A stretch of 64,000 bases of DNA from Vibrio algicola (GCF_009601765.2 NZ_CP045699.1:1798001-1862000), one strand, 5' to 3'. Positions 11,926 through 22,302 are shown, counted from the first letter of the stretch. Program-made: numbers and translations. Notes: generated from the letters alone by a model not told the origin.

Positions 11926-12222
11926 ATGAATCTAAGCACCAAACAAAAGCAGCACTTAAAAGGACTAGCTCACAGTTTAAAACCTGTAGTGCTAATGGGC
12001 GCAAATGGATTAACTGAAGCTGTTCTTGCAGAAATTGAACTTGCTCTTAACCATCATGAGCTAATCAAAATCAAAGTAGCCTCTGAAGACAGAGAAACTA
12101 AGCAATTGATTATAGACGCGATTGTTCGAGAAACAAAAGCAGAAAAAGTACAAACTATCGGTAAAGTACTGGTTTTATTCCGTCAATCTGAACAACGTAA
12201 AATCGAGATTCCACGTAAGTAA
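11926..12222 (+). CDS. yhbY: CRS1/YhbY-type RNA-binding protein (ribosome assembly)
   Basis: Small CRM-domain protein associated with 50S precursors. It has 98 residues with the diagnostic KGLAHSLKPVVLMGANGLTE segment (GxxG-like RNA-binding loop) and HHELIKIKVASEDRE. It is divergent from rlmE and convergent with greA, the usual gammaproteobacterial order. It ends before a bidirectional terminator at 12246-12276. Confidence 0.93.
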   Translation: MNLSTKQKQHLKGLAHSLKPVVLMGANGLTEAVLAEIELALNHHELIKIKVASEDRETKQLIIDAIVRETKAEKVQTIGKVLVLFRQSEQRKIEIPRK

Positions 12223-12245
12223 CGGATATTCAGATAAAAAGGAAC

Positions 12246-12276
12246 AAAAAAGGCCACAGTTGATGTGGCCTTTTTT
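12246..12276. terminator. Bidirectional terminator between yhbY and greA
   Basis: AAAAAAGGCCACA-GTTGA-TGTGGCCTTTTTT is a perfect GC-rich stem with A and T runs on both sides. It serves yhbY (+) and greA (-). Confidence 0.92.
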
Positions 12277-12314
12277 ATTTGATTCTTTTACAGATATTTA
12301 CACTAATAAAAAAA

Positions 12315-12788
12315 TTAAATGTAATCGACTGCAATAATTTCAAGATCTTTATCACCACCGGGGGTTGAGATCACAACTTCATCGCCATCCATCTTACCGA
12401 TTAAACCACGGGCAATCGGTGAACTGACTGAAATTTTACCCAGTTTAATGTTCGCTTCATCATCACCGACGATTTGATATTTCACTTCTTTATCCGTGTC
12501 CATATCCAATAACGTCACAGTGGTCCCAAAGATCACTTTGCCTGTGTTATCCATTTTGCTGACATCAATCACTTGTGCAACCGACAGTTTGTATTCGATG
12601 TCGCGGATCTGCGCTTCACAAATACCTTGCTCTTCACGCGCGGCATGATATTCAGCATTTTCTTTTAAGTCACCTAATTCGCGCGCTTCTGCAATTGCTT
12701 GTGAAATAAGAGGGCGACGTTTTAGTAATAATTCTAATTCGACTTTCAGAGCTTGTTCACCGCTCGCAGTCATTGGCACTTTTTCCAT
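12315..12788 (-). CDS. greA: Transcription elongation factor GreA
   Basis: Rescues backtracked RNA polymerase by stimulating transcript cleavage. The start [15 protein letters not shown] at 12788 gives 157 residues, the family length. It has an N-terminal coiled coil with the acidic tip ([20 protein letters not shown]) and a C-terminal FKBP-like domain ([23 protein letters not shown]). A terminator-like hairpin lies in its leader (12853-12886). Confidence 0.96.
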   Translation of the reverse strand: MEKVPMTASGEQALKVELELLLKRRPLISQAIAEARELGDLKENAEYHAAREEQGICEAQIRDIEYKLSVAQVIDVSKMDNTGKVIFGTTVTLLDMDTDKEVKYQIVGDDEANIKLGKISVSSPIARGLIGKMDGDEVVISTPGGDKDLEIIAVDYI

Positions 12789-12852
12789 GATATATCTCAC
12801 TCCATCGCTAAAGCTTGGAAACTAGATAGTTTGGAGACTAAATAGCTTAGAC

Positions 12853-12886
12853 AATAAAACCCCACTCAACGAAGTTGCTGAGTAGG
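12853..12886 (-). terminator. Terminator-like hairpin in the greA leader
   Basis: On the minus strand an 8-bp stem CCTACTCA/TGAGTGGG (one G-U pair) encloses a short loop and is followed by GGTTTTATT. It is about 65 bp upstream of the greA ATG. The position recalls the leader terminator of E. coli greA, which releases the small RNA GraL. Confidence 0.55.
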
Positions 12887-13374
12887 TAGTGGTTAATTTG
12901 ATATTAAGTTTTCACAGTGTAGTTAAAGTTATTAGCAAGGTCACGCGAAAACTCACATTCGAGCATTGCTTTGTGGTTTAACTGCTGTTCAGTTAACACT
13001 AAATCAAAACGGAGCGATTAAAAACAGCACAGAAAAAACAAACCTCAACCATTAGAAAGATAAAAAAAACTAAAACACACCTCCAGATCCATTCTCAACG
13101 GAACTTTTTAAATACCCTATAGAAACAAAGTATTAGACACATAATATTCAATAAACCTAGTTAGCAATGTCTATCTTTTACTAAGTTTTATAATTTTTGA
13201 CTATCCGTTCAGTGCGCTTTCAGAGTAAAAACGTACTAGTAAAGCATCTCGGTGCTTATACACTACGCTAAAACATAGCGGTTATCGTGCATTATTTATA
13301 CGCACAATAATGGAAAGAGTGCAGCCAGTCAGAGCGCTCCTTTAATTTATGGAAAAACACTTAGGATTATTCAA
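12887..13374. other. Long intergenic region: greA upstream DNA and leader of the first porin
   Basis: About 490 bp without a gene. The left part is AT-rich greA upstream DNA. The right part, before the porin, contains a TATAAT near 13190 and small stem-loops (CGCTA/TAGCG near 13266-13281 and CATTATT/AATAATG near 13289-13312), suggesting a long structured 5' untranslated region. I cannot define the promoter with confidence. Confidence 0.4.
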
Positions 13375-14418
13375 ATGAAAAAGACACTAATTGCTTTAGC
13401 AGTGGCCGCTGCAGCAGTATCTTCAGTCGCATCAGCAGCAACTATTTATAAAGACGACACTTCAACTCTAAGCATGGGTGGACGCGTTGAAGTTCGTGCA
13501 AACTTTTCTGATGCAAACAAATCAGATGCTGACGATAATAAATATAAAGATGCATCACGTGTTCGTCTAAATATTGGCGGTGAACAAAAACTAAATGAAG
13601 ATGTTTCTTTTATTGGTTTTACTGAATTTGAAGTAACTGAAAACTCAGACCCTATTGCTGATGATGCACAAATCAACACTCGTTACTTATATGCTGGTGT
13701 GCAATCGCAAACTTACGGTACGTTAACTTACGGTCACCAAGATAACGCATTTACTTACCTAACTAACTTTACCGATATGGCTGAAGTGTTCTCTGGTAGC
13801 ATCAATGAATACAATGTAGCGACTTCTGACCGTGCCAATAACGTTTTACGTTATGCTTTCAACGCTGACAAACTAACCATTCAAGCTAGTGTACAGGCCG
13901 ATTCTGATTCAGATGGCACGCCAGTCACTCAAAATGCAGAAGGCTACGGTATCATTGCTTCTTACGCATTTACTGACTCATTAGAAGCAGGTCTTGGTTA
14001 CGCATCATCTGACGCTAACTCTACTGGCGATGACCGAATTGGTACTGGTGACAACAACACTTACACTGCAGCACTTAAGTACTCAAACAACGGTTTGTAC
14101 TTAGCAGCCACCTATGAAGGCGGTACTGTTTCGACTCAAAACGGTTCTAACTACGAATCTGATTTCAATGCTGCCGATGCTTACGCTGGATACACCTTTG
14201 GTGATAACAACGTAAACATGACATACAACTACTACAATGCTGACGAAGATTCATTTGATGCTCTTAACCTAAACAATGTTGCGATTGAGTACGCTCGTTA
14301 CTTCGGTAATGCAACAGTATACGGTGCATACAACTTCAACTTATTATCAGACAGTGATGCTGCAACAAGCTCACAAACTGATGATCAATTCCAAGTTGGT
14401 TTCCGTTACGCATTCTAA
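13375..14418 (+). CDS. OmpU-like outer-membrane porin
   Basis: General diffusion porin of the outer membrane. It has 347 residues with a classic signal peptide (MKKTLIALAVAAAAVSSVASA, cleavage after residue 21). The mature start ATIYKDDTSTLSMGGRVEVR is the Gram-negative porin family signature. Alternating beta-strand texture follows, then the C-terminal FQVGFRYAF with terminal Phe for BAM recognition. GGATTATTC precedes the ATG. It sits next to greA, where Vibrio ompU lies. A second porin follows, so orthology to ompU is likely but not proven. Confidence 0.93.
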   Translation: MKKTLIALAVAAAAVSSVASAATIYKDDTSTLSMGGRVEVRANFSDANKSDADDNKYKDASRVRLNIGGEQKLNEDVSFIGFTEFEVTENSDPIADDAQINTRYLYAGVQSQTYGTLTYGHQDNAFTYLTNFTDMAEVFSGSINEYNVATSDRANNVLRYAFNADKLTIQASVQADSDSDGTPVTQNAEGYGIIASYAFTDSLEAGLGYASSDANSTGDDRIGTGDNNTYTAALKYSNNGLYLAATYEGGTVSTQNGSNYESDFNAADAYAGYTFGDNNVNMTYNYYNADEDSFDALNLNNVAIEYARYFGNATVYGAYNFNLLSDSDAATSSQTDDQFQVGFRYAF

Positions 14419-14457
14419 TCTAACGCTCTTATTGAGATCTTAGATTAATAAATTGAA

Positions 14458-14487
14458 CGCCTACTGATTTTCAGTGGGCGTTTTTTT
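14458..14487 (+). terminator. Terminator of the first porin gene
   Basis: The stem CGCCTACTG/CAGTGGGCG (one G-U pair) with a short loop is followed by seven T residues, 40 bp after the stop codon. Confidence 0.88.
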
Positions 14488-14597
14488 ATGCCTTGCGCCC
14501 AACAATATTAACCTGCACCATTACTTCTTACTCCATAACCGCTATGATTAACTTATAAAAATCATACTTGTAAAAACAACACTTGAAACGGAATTTC

Positions 14598-15659
14598 ATG
14601 AAATTAACATCTACCTTATTGACAATAATCGGCGGTTTACTTACCTCTATCCCCTTGCTGACTTCTGCGGCCGATATATATAAAACCGATGCTGCCAGTG
14701 TGTCATTAACCGGTCGCGCCGAAGCTCGCATGCAAATCATCGATGGTAAGGTTGATGATCAAACCCGTATTCGTATGAACTTTATGGGTAAAACCATGAT
14801 CAATAGCAGCATGTATGCAATCGGAGATTGGGAAGGTGAATTTCAAACCAGTCAAAATGGTGGCACTGATATCAGCAACGATGACGGTGGTGGAACGTTC
14901 AATACCCGCTACGCCTACGCTGGATTAGGCGGTAACTTTGGTGAAGTGACTTATGGAGAGAATGATGGCGCATTGGGGATCTTAACCGATTTTACCGACA
15001 TCATGGCCTATCACGGCAATAATGCTGCTTATAAGATTTCGGTCGCCGACCGCACCGACAACATGCTGACTTACCAAGGTCAATATGATCACTATATTTT
15101 AAAAGCCTCTTACCGCTTTGCCGATAGCAGCGTGCAAGAAAATAAGCTCAATCCTGAAGATAATAAAATGATCGACAATGACCAAGATGGTTATTCGGTC
15201 TCAGTTACCTATACCCTTGGTGATACCGGCGTTATGTTGGGCGCAGGTTACGCCGATCAAGCCGATGAAAATGAAGCCATGTTAACTGCGTCATACACCT
15301 TAAATGATTGGTACATTGCCACTAACGTAGTTAAAGGCGATAAATATCTCTCTACCTTACTCTATCCGGCGACGCTCGACGCATACGACAGTTTAGGTTA
15401 TGAATTTGCTACCTCCTACACCTTAGGAAAAACCGTCTTCACTGCCACATACAATAATTTAGATATGGACACCGATGATAGCGGTATTGGCTCCCATGCT
15501 GGCGATGTCAGCGATCTGGCCTTTGATGTCAGTTATTATTTCGTGCCTAATTTTCGTGCTTATGCCTCTTATAATTTCAATTTATTAAGCTCGGGACATG
15601 GGGTTAGCTACGTGGAAGCGGAAGATGATATCGCACTAGGCATGCGTTACGATTTTTAA
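14598..15659 (+). CDS. Second porin of the OmpU/OmpC-like family
   Basis: An outer-membrane porin of 353 residues from the ATG at 14598, which has AACGGA six bases upstream. A TTG five codons earlier is also open. It has a signal peptide of about 24 residues ending LLTSAA, and the mature start DIYKTDAASVSLTGRAEARM parallels the first porin. The end IALGMRYDF has the terminal Phe. It carries RYAYAGLGGNFGEVTYGEND, the family strand-3/constriction-loop region. It is clearly diverged from its neighbour and separated from it by a terminator, so it is separately transcribed. Confidence 0.9.
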   Translation: MKLTSTLLTIIGGLLTSIPLLTSAADIYKTDAASVSLTGRAEARMQIIDGKVDDQTRIRMNFMGKTMINSSMYAIGDWEGEFQTSQNGGTDISNDDGGGTFNTRYAYAGLGGNFGEVTYGENDGALGILTDFTDIMAYHGNNAAYKISVADRTDNMLTYQGQYDHYILKASYRFADSSVQENKLNPEDNKMIDNDQDGYSVSVTYTLGDTGVMLGAGYADQADENEAMLTASYTLNDWYIATNVVKGDKYLSTLLYPATLDAYDSLGYEFATSYTLGKTVFTATYNNLDMDTDDSGIGSHAGDVSDLAFDVSYYFVPNFRAYASYNFNLLSSGHGVSYVEAEDDIALGMRYDF

Positions 15660-15701
15660 TTCCAATTCGAACTACAAGCTTTCTATCCATATTGTTGATA
15701 A

Positions 15702-15790
15702 CGAAAAGTGTCAAAGGAATAAGGATGTTCTTTTTCAAGTGCCCACGGATGGCTCAAACGTCTTTTCAAAATAAACAATATTGATTTAGA
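15702..15790. repeat. Diverged intergenic repeat, copy A (left of dacB)
   Basis: About 90 bp beginning CGAAAAGTGTCAAAGG and containing CAAGTGCCCACGGATGG and AAACGTCTTTTC. A related copy lies at 17340-17426 on the other side of dacB in the same orientation. The last 54 bp match at about 47 positions by eye. It overlaps no reading frame that I would call. Confidence 0.7.
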
Positions 15791-15807
15791 ATTTTATTAA
15801 TATTTCA

Positions 15808-15838
15808 AACACCTACTGATATCAGTCGGTGTTTTTGT
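15808..15838 (+). terminator. Terminator between the second porin and dacB
   Basis: AACACCTACTGAT/ATCAGTCGGTGTT is a long stem with almost no loop, followed by T-rich DNA. It lies 150 bp after the porin stop and resembles the first porin's terminator (CCTACTGAT core). Confidence 0.75.
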
Positions 15839-15893
15839 TTATACTGGCTGTTGTTGTTTTACCCGCTGCTCTGTGTACTTAAAGGATGTCGTT

Positions 15894-17294
15894 ATGCGCC
15901 ACACCACACTGTTATCCACTCTCGCCTTCAGTAGCCTTTTACTTTCCGTGGCCAGTTTTAGCCAAACACTTCCCAGTCAAAAAGCCCTACCCGCAGGCAC
16001 TCAAATTGGCATTATAGTTCAGCCGAGCCAAGGAAAAACCACCAGCAGCAAAGCTGAACAGTTATTCCCACCCGCCAGCACCTTAAAGCTTGTCACCACC
16101 TTAGCGGCCAAGTTCGAACTGGGTGATGACTTTACCTTTAAAACCACACTGGCGCGTCACAATGACGATATTATCGTGCGTTTTAACGGTGATCCTAGTT
16201 TTACTAGCCAAGATCTCAGCTCACTATTACAAGACAGTAAAATCACCAGTATTAAGGGCGATATTATTCTCGACCAAAGCACGTTTACTGGCTACGAGAA
16301 AGGGGTTGGCTGGCCATGGGATATATTGGGAGTGTGTTACAGCACCGTATCAAGTGCGATCACCTTAAATGGTAACTGTGTGATGGCGTCAATTTATACC
16401 AATGCCGATGGCTCAACCCGTGTGTTCACACCCAAACACCAACCAGTATCAGTCACCACAGTGGCAAAAGCGGTCACATCTGAACAGCAAAAAGAGCAAT
16501 ATTGCGATCTCGATTTATCTGCCAACATTAATAATCAATACCAACTTTCCGGTTGTTTAGCCAAGCAAGACAAACCGCTACCGCTTAATTTCGCCGTTCA
16601 AAATCCATTTCGATATAGTGCGGCAGTGTTAAAGCAATTATTGGTTAAAAATAACATTGGTTTTAATGGCAAAATTAAGCTGGCTACCGAGCCTCAAGCA
16701 AGCGGTGATATCCTTGCCGAGCATCAATCTAAACCTCTACCAGTGTTGTTAGCTCACATGCTTAAACGCTCAGATAACTTGTACGCCAATAATTTATCCA
16801 AAGCGATTGGCGCGCATTATTTCAAGCAAGCAGGTTCATTTAGAAATGGTACCGAAGCGATCAAACGGATCTTAAAACAGCAAGCCAATATCGATTTAAC
16901 TGGCGCAATATTAGAAGATGGTTCGGGCTTATCACGTAATAATCGTGTTACGCCAACTCAGCTTCTGGCGGTACTGAATTACATTAAAGCTCATGATAAC
17001 GAGTTAAATATTATTTCATTAATGCCGACCTCGGGTATTAATGGCACCTTGCAATACCGCCAGAGCATGCGTAAAGATCCGGTCAAAGGCAATATCATCG
17101 CCAAAAGTGGGTCGTTATTTGCCACCCATAATATGGCTGGATTTGTTCTGGATAAAAACGGTAAACCGAGTACCACCTTTGTGCAACTGGTAACCGATTA
17201 TTACCCAGATCCAGAGCAAAAAGGGACGCCGCCACTCACAACATTTGAGCGTTCGTTCTACCAAGGCATGATTGAGCAAGTGCAAGGTAATTAA
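15894..17294 (+). CDS. dacB: D-alanyl-D-alanine carboxypeptidase/endopeptidase (PBP4)
   Basis: Periplasmic class C penicillin-binding protein that trims and cleaves peptidoglycan cross-links. The start MRHTTLLSTLAFSS at 15894 has AAAGGA seven bases upstream and gives 466 residues with a signal peptide ending SFSQ. Active-site motifs are SxxK in PASTLKLVTT (Ser62, Lys65), SxN in KRSDNLYANN, and KSG in IIAKSGSLFATH. It stands alone between the porins and convergent carB, and a related ~90-bp repeat lies on each side. Confidence 0.95.
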   Translation: MRHTTLLSTLAFSSLLLSVASFSQTLPSQKALPAGTQIGIIVQPSQGKTTSSKAEQLFPPASTLKLVTTLAAKFELGDDFTFKTTLARHNDDIIVRFNGDPSFTSQDLSSLLQDSKITSIKGDIILDQSTFTGYEKGVGWPWDILGVCYSTVSSAITLNGNCVMASIYTNADGSTRVFTPKHQPVSVTTVAKAVTSEQQKEQYCDLDLSANINNQYQLSGCLAKQDKPLPLNFAVQNPFRYSAAVLKQLLVKNNIGFNGKIKLATEPQASGDILAEHQSKPLPVLLAHMLKRSDNLYANNLSKAIGAHYFKQAGSFRNGTEAIKRILKQQANIDLTGAILEDGSGLSRNNRVTPTQLLAVLNYIKAHDNELNIISLMPTSGINGTLQYRQSMRKDPVKGNIIAKSGSLFATHNMAGFVLDKNGKPSTTFVQLVTDYYPDPEQKGTPPLTTFERSFYQGMIEQVQGN

Positions 17295-17339
17295 TTATCC
17301 CACTCCAGTAACTTTATGACCGATAAAAATTGGATGCAG

Positions 17340-17426
17340 CGAAAAGTATAAAAGGCCATTGACGACCTTTTCCAAGTGCCCATGGATGGTTTAAACGTCT
17401 TTTCATAATGAATAATATTGATTAGA
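17340..17426. repeat. Diverged intergenic repeat, copy B (right of dacB)
   Basis: It begins CGAAAAGTATAAAAGG and contains CAAGTGCCCATGGATGG and AAACGTCTTTTC, in the same order and orientation as copy A. It lies between the dacB stop and the shared dacB/carB terminator. Confidence 0.7.
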
Positions 17427-17446
17427 AAATTAATGATCTGCGGACG

Positions 17447-17489
17447 CAAAAAAGGCTACCGAATTTATCACTCGGTAGCCTTTTATTAT
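17447..17489. terminator. Bidirectional terminator for dacB (+) and carB (-)
   Basis: AAAAAAGGCTACCGA/TCGGTAGCCTTTT is a strong stem with an A run on one side and a T run on the other, between two convergent genes. Confidence 0.92.
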
Positions 17490-17503
17490 GGGAGTTTAGA
17501 TCA

Positions 17504-20500
17504 TTACGCTAGTGATTCACTCACTTGCTGATGCAACTCTTGTAATGAAGTCACTGTTTTGCGGTTATCTTCACTGTGCGCCATACAAGTGGCAAATGCG
17601 GCGTTCAAAGTGGTGGTGTAATTCACTTTTTCTTGCAGTGCGCCACGGCGTAGAACTTTAGAATCTTCAATTGCTTGACGACCTGCTGCAGTGTTAATGA
17701 TGTAGGTGTATTCATTATTCTTAATACGGTCAAGAATATGAGGGCGACCTTCATGCACTTTATTCACCAAGCGAGGGTTAATGCCCGCTTCACCTAGAAC
17801 AACCGCGGTACCGTGAGTGGCATCAAGTTGGTAACCAAGTTCGATTAACTGCTTAGCCACTTCAACCACACGTTTTTTGTCTTCTTCGCGCACAGAAAGC
17901 AGCGCACGACCACCTTCAGGGTAAATATTACCAATGCCAAGCTCGGCTTTAGCAAACGCTTGAGCGAAGGTTTTACCAACACCCATCACTTCACCAGTTG
18001 AGCGCATTTCTGGGCCTAACAGCGGATCCACACCTGGGAATTTATTGAACGGTAGCACCACTTCTTTAACTGAGAAGTACGGTGGAATAATCTCTTTCGT
18101 AAAGCCTTGTGCTGCTAGAGACTGCCCAGCCATCACTCGTGCGGCAATTTTCGCCACTGGAGCGCCGGTTGCTTTTGACACAAATGGAACCGTACGGGCT
18201 GCACGTGGGTTCACTTCAATCAAGTACACCTTGTTGTCTTTAACCGCAAACTGAGTATTCATTAAGCCGCGAACACCAAGCTCGAACGCCAGTTTCTCAA
18301 CTTGCTCACGCATCACATCTTGAATTTCTTTGCTTAAAGTATAAGCTGGTAGAGAACAGGCTGAGTCACCAGAGTGAACCCCCGCTTGCTCGATGTGCTC
18401 CATGATGCCAGCAATGACCACTTGCTCACCATCACAAATGGCATCTACATCCACTTCTACTGCATCATCTAAGAACAAATCCAGTAGAACCGGAGACTCA
18501 TTCGATACGCTCACCGCTTCATTAAAGTAGCGACGTAAGTCTTGCTCATCATAAACGATTTCCATCGCACGGCCACCTAGAACATAAGATGGACGAACCA
18601 CTAACGGATAACCAATTTCACGCGACTTCTCAATCGCTTGTTCCATGGTTGTTACCGTTGCGTTTTGTGGTTGCAATAACTCTAAACGGTCAACAGCCGT
18701 CTGGAAACGTTCACGGTCTTCGGCGCGGTCAATCGCATCAGGACTGGTACCAATCACAGGCACGCCAGCCGCTTCTAAAGCGCGAGCCAATTTAAGTGGT
18801 GTTTGACCACCGTATTGAACAATCACACCTTTTGGCTTTTCAATGCGAACGATTTCGAGTACATCTTCCAATGTAACGGGTTCGAAGTATAAACGGTCTG
18901 AAGTATCGTAATCGGTTGATACGGTTTCAGGGTTACAGTTCACCATGATGGTTTCGTAACCGTCTTCACGTAATGCTAGTGACGCATGAACACAGCAGTA
19001 ATCAAATTCAATACCTTGGCCAATACGGTTTGGACCACCACCCAAAATCATGATCTTGTCACGATCGGTTGGGTTGGCTTCACATTCTTCATCGTACGAT
19101 GAGTACATGTAAGCCGTATCTGATGAGAATTCAGCCGCGCAAGTATCAACACGCTTGTACACTGGGTGAATATCATATTGGTCACGAGCGCGACGAATTT
19201 CACTTTCAGCCACACCTAAAATTGTCGCTAGACGCGCATCGGCAAAACCTTTGCGTTTTAAGTTGCGTAGCACATCTTCATTTAAACCCGCAAAACCACC
19301 AGCTTTTACTTTGTTTTCAAGTAGCACTAAATCTTCAATTTGAACTAAGAACCAGCGATCAACGTTGGTTAAGTTGAATACGCCGTCAACCGACATACCA
19401 GCACGGAAAGCATCGGCGATGTACCAAATACGGTCACAACCAGCTTCTTTCAGTTCTTGGCGGATTTTAGTTAATGCATCAGGGGCATCTAAATCAACCA
19501 TTTCATCAAAACCATTGCGACCCACTTCTAGGCCACGTAATGCTTTTTGCAGTGATTCTTGTTGGTTACGACCAATCGCCATCACTTCACCCACTGACTT
19601 CATTTGAGTGGTTAGACGGTCATTAGAGCCAGCAAATTTCTCAAAGTTGAAACGAGGGATCTTAGTCACAACGTAATCGATGGTAGGTTCAAATGAAGCT
19701 GGAGTCGCGCCGCCGGTGATGTCATTCATCAGTTCATCAAGGGTGTAACCAATCGCCAATTTGGCGGCGATTTTAGCAATCGGGAAACCGGTCGCTTTTG
19801 ATGCTAATGCCGAAGAACGAGATACGCGTGGGTTCATTTCGATGATAACCATGCGGCCATCTTCAGGGTTAATACCAAACTGAACGTTAGAACCACCAGT
19901 TTCAACCCCAATTTCACGTAACACCGCTAAAGACGCGTTACGCATTAATTGGAATTCTTTATCGGTTAGCGTTTGCGCCGGAGCGACAGTAATTGAGTCA
20001 CCGGTATGAATGCCCATCGCATCGAAGTTTTCAATGGTACAAACGATGATGCAGTTGTCTGCTTTATCGCGTACCACTTCCATTTCGTATTCTTTCCAAC
20101 CAATTAAAGACTCATCGATCAGCAATTCATTGGTTGGCGATAAGTCTAAACCACGGCGACAAATCTCTTCAAATTCTTCTTTATTGTAGGCGATACCACC
20201 ACCCGTTCCGCCCATAGTAAATGAAGGACGGATGATGCACGGATAGCCAACCATTTCTTGAACTTTGTAAGCTTCTTCCATGGTTTTTGCCGTATCGGCA
20301 CGTGGACATTCAAGACCAATGAATTTCATCGCTTTATCAAAACGAGAGCGGTCTTCCGCTTTATCAATCGCATCGGCCGTTGCGCCAATCATTTCCACAC
20401 CGAACTCTTCAAGTACGCCGTGCTTTTCAAGATCAAGCGCACAGTTCAATGCCGTTTGTCCGCCCATGGTAGGCAGAACGGCATCTGGACGCTCTTTTTC

Positions 20501-20734
20501 AATAATGTTACGAACCACTTCCCAGTGAATTGGCTCGATATAAGTTGCATCGGCCATTTCAGGGTCGGTCATAATAGTGGCAGGGTTCGAGTTCACCAGA
20601 ATGACTCGGTAGCCTTCTTCACGCAGTGCTTTACAAGCTTGTGCGCCAGAGTAATCAAATTCACAGGCTTGGCCGATAACGATTGGGCCAGCACCTAAAA
20701 TCAGAACACTTTTAATGTCAGTACGTTTTGGCAT
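17504..20734 (-). CDS. carB: Carbamoyl-phosphate synthase large subunit
   Basis: Synthesises carbamoyl phosphate for pyrimidine and arginine pathways, using ammonia channelled from CarA. It has 1076 residues with two homologous ATP-grasp halves. The N-half begins [20 protein letters not shown] with [10 protein letters not shown], and the second half begins near [15 protein letters not shown] with [15 protein letters not shown]. The C-terminal allosteric MGS-like domain includes [11 protein letters not shown]. It is 15 bp after carA, in one operon, and ends at a terminator shared with dacB. Confidence 0.98.
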   Translation of the reverse strand: MPKRTDIKSVLILGAGPIVIGQACEFDYSGAQACKALREEGYRVILVNSNPATIMTDPEMADATYIEPIHWEVVRNIIEKERPDAVLPTMGGQTALNCALDLEKHGVLEEFGVEMIGATADAIDKAEDRSRFDKAMKFIGLECPRADTAKTMEEAYKVQEMVGYPCIIRPSFTMGGTGGGIAYNKEEFEEICRRGLDLSPTNELLIDESLIGWKEYEMEVVRDKADNCIIVCTIENFDAMGIHTGDSITVAPAQTLTDKEFQLMRNASLAVLREIGVETGGSNVQFGINPEDGRMVIIEMNPRVSRSSALASKATGFPIAKIAAKLAIGYTLDELMNDITGGATPASFEPTIDYVVTKIPRFNFEKFAGSNDRLTTQMKSVGEVMAIGRNQQESLQKALRGLEVGRNGFDEMVDLDAPDALTKIRQELKEAGCDRIWYIADAFRAGMSVDGVFNLTNVDRWFLVQIEDLVLLENKVKAGGFAGLNEDVLRNLKRKGFADARLATILGVAESEIRRARDQYDIHPVYKRVDTCAAEFSSDTAYMYSSYDEECEANPTDRDKIMILGGGPNRIGQGIEFDYCCVHASLALREDGYETIMVNCNPETVSTDYDTSDRLYFEPVTLEDVLEIVRIEKPKGVIVQYGGQTPLKLARALEAAGVPVIGTSPDAIDRAEDRERFQTAVDRLELLQPQNATVTTMEQAIEKSREIGYPLVVRPSYVLGGRAMEIVYDEQDLRRYFNEAVSVSNESPVLLDLFLDDAVEVDVDAICDGEQVVIAGIMEHIEQAGVHSGDSACSLPAYTLSKEIQDVMREQVEKLAFELGVRGLMNTQFAVKDNKVYLIEVNPRAARTVPFVSKATGAPVAKIAARVMAGQSLAAQGFTKEIIPPYFSVKEVVLPFNKFPGVDPLLGPEMRSTGEVMGVGKTFAQAFAKAELGIGNIYPEGGRALLSVREEDKKRVVEVAKQLIELGYQLDATHGTAVVLGEAGINPRLVNKVHEGRPHILDRIKNNEYTYIINTAAGRQAIEDSKVLRRGALQEKVNYTTTLNAAFATCMAHSEDNRKTVTSLQELHQQVSESLA

Positions 20735-20749
20735 TGCTACTACTCCGAA

Positions 20750-21898
20750 TTAAGCTTGCTTGTGTGATTTTATAAGATCGATGAAGTGATTAAATAGCGG
20801 CGCCGCATCGTGTGGACCTGGGCTTGCTTCTGGGTGACCTTGGAAGCTAAACGCTGGTTTGTCCGTGCGGTGAATACCTTGCAACGAACCATCAAATAAT
20901 GATTTATGCGTGGCGCGCAAAGTGGCTGGTAAAGTAGCTTCATCAGCGGCAAAGCCATGGTTTTGAGAAGTGATCATCACCACATCTCGATCAATGTCTT
21001 TTACTGGGTGGTTTGCACCATGATGACCAAATTTCATTTTGATGGTTTTCGCACCAGAAGCTAATGCTAGGATTTGATGCCCCAAGCAAATACCAAAGAT
21101 AGGTAAACCTTTATCTAAGAAAACCTTGGTCGCTTCAATCGCGTAAGTACAAGGTTCAGGGTCACCAGGGCCATTTGATAAAAAGATACCATCAGGATTT
21201 AACGCTAAGACCTCTTCAGCTGAAGTTTCAGCGGGTACCACAGTTAAGCGACAACCACGGTCAACTAACATGCGCAGAATATTGCGTTTTGCGCCAAAAT
21301 CGTAAGCCACAACATGGAAAGGCAATTCTGAATCGGCTTTTGCTTCAGGCAAACCACCGGTTAGAGTCCAAGAACCTTGTTTCCAAGAATACGCTTCTTT
21401 GGTTGACACCACTTTGGCTAAGTCCATACCTTTAAGGCCTGGGAATTCTTTCGCTTTCGCCAGTGCCAGAGCTTCATCAAAATTGCCGTTTTTAGCACAT
21501 ACGATGCAACCATTTTGAGCACCTTTCTCACGTAGAATACGCGTTAATTTACGCGTATCAATATCAGCGATACCGACAATATTTTGAGATTTAAGATAAT
21601 CAGAGAGAGTTTGTTCACTGCGGAAGTTGGAAGCCATTAGCGGAAGATCACGGATAACTAAGCCTTGAGCATGAATTGCTGAAGATTCTTCATCTTCTGA
21701 GTTAGTTCCGGTGTTGCCAATATGGGGGTAAGTAAGGGTAACAATTTGCTGCGAATAAGAAGGATCAGTGAGAATTTCTTGATACCCCGTCATCGAGGTA
21801 TTAAAAACAACTTCGCCAACGGCTGAACCATCTGCTCCAATGGATTGACCGCGGAACACTGTCCCATCTTCTAGGACTAACAGTGCTGAATTATTCAA
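20750..21898 (-). CDS. carA: Carbamoyl-phosphate synthase small (glutaminase) subunit
   Basis: Class I glutamine amidotransferase subunit that supplies ammonia to CarB. It has 382 residues. The triad is Cys in [10 protein letters not shown] (around 270) and His/Glu in [10 protein letters not shown] near the C-terminus. The start codon is TTG at 21898, six bases after a strong GGAGG, decoding [17 protein letters not shown]. An ArgR-box-like sequence and a near-consensus promoter lie upstream. Confidence 0.97.
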   Translation of the reverse strand: MNNSALLVLEDGTVFRGQSIGADGSAVGEVVFNTSMTGYQEILTDPSYSQQIVTLTYPHIGNTGTNSEDEESSAIHAQGLVIRDLPLMASNFRSEQTLSDYLKSQNIVGIADIDTRKLTRILREKGAQNGCIVCAKNGNFDEALALAKAKEFPGLKGMDLAKVVSTKEAYSWKQGSWTLTGGLPEAKADSELPFHVVAYDFGAKRNILRMLVDRGCRLTVVPAETSAEEVLALNPDGIFLSNGPGDPEPCTYAIEATKVFLDKGLPIFGICLGHQILALASGAKTIKMKFGHHGANHPVKDIDRDVVMITSQNHGFAADEATLPATLRATHKSLFDGSLQGIHRTDKPAFSFQGHPEASPGPHDAAPLFNHFIDLIKSHKQA

Positions 21899-21908
21899 GA
21901 CAACCTCC

Positions 21909-21922
21909 AGAATAAATATTCA
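21909..21922 (-). promoter_or_regulatory. Candidate ArgR operator (ARG box) before carA
   Basis: On the minus strand TGAATATTTATTCT matches the ARG-box core TGAAT-N4-ATTCA at all but the last base. It lies just upstream of the carA ribosome site and about 70 bp downstream of the predicted promoter. ArgR usually binds paired boxes; I see only a weak second half. Confidence 0.45.
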
Positions 21923-21993
21923 AAATAAATACATAAGCTTTCGCTTTCTTCTTACTAAATGCCCCAATTAAGGAATTTAGATAAATTGGCGCT

Positions 21994-22022
21994 ATTCTAG
22001 AGATGTGAAGCTAAGCTGTCAA
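21994..22022 (-). promoter_or_regulatory. Predicted carAB promoter
   Basis: On the minus strand -35 TTGACA (perfect) and -10 TAGAAT are separated by 17 bp, with an inferred start about 90 bp before carA. This is the best sigma-70 match in the window. Confidence 0.8.
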
Positions 22023-22302
22023 CATCAACCAAAAAAGAAAGTACTTATTTGAGACGGTTTAGCGATTAAATTTTTCTAACACGGTAAAACTCCATATTTA
22101 ACTGTCATTATTAGCCATTTTATAGTCACTTACTAAGCCTTATTGTTTATTCAGTGTTCGACTACCTTGCTAACAATCTGATCGACAGTTTAGGTGAAAA
22201 AAATGCGCATTTAGCAATGAAAACAAAGGTTACACAACAAAAATAACCCAAAGCCAGCATAATAAACACCAAACCAAGCTAGATTAGCCCAATAAACCCA
22301 CC
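22023..22302. other. AT-rich spacer between dapB and carA
   Basis: About 280 bp without a reading frame or convincing regulatory site beyond the flanking carAB promoter and dapB terminator. Confidence 0.4.
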
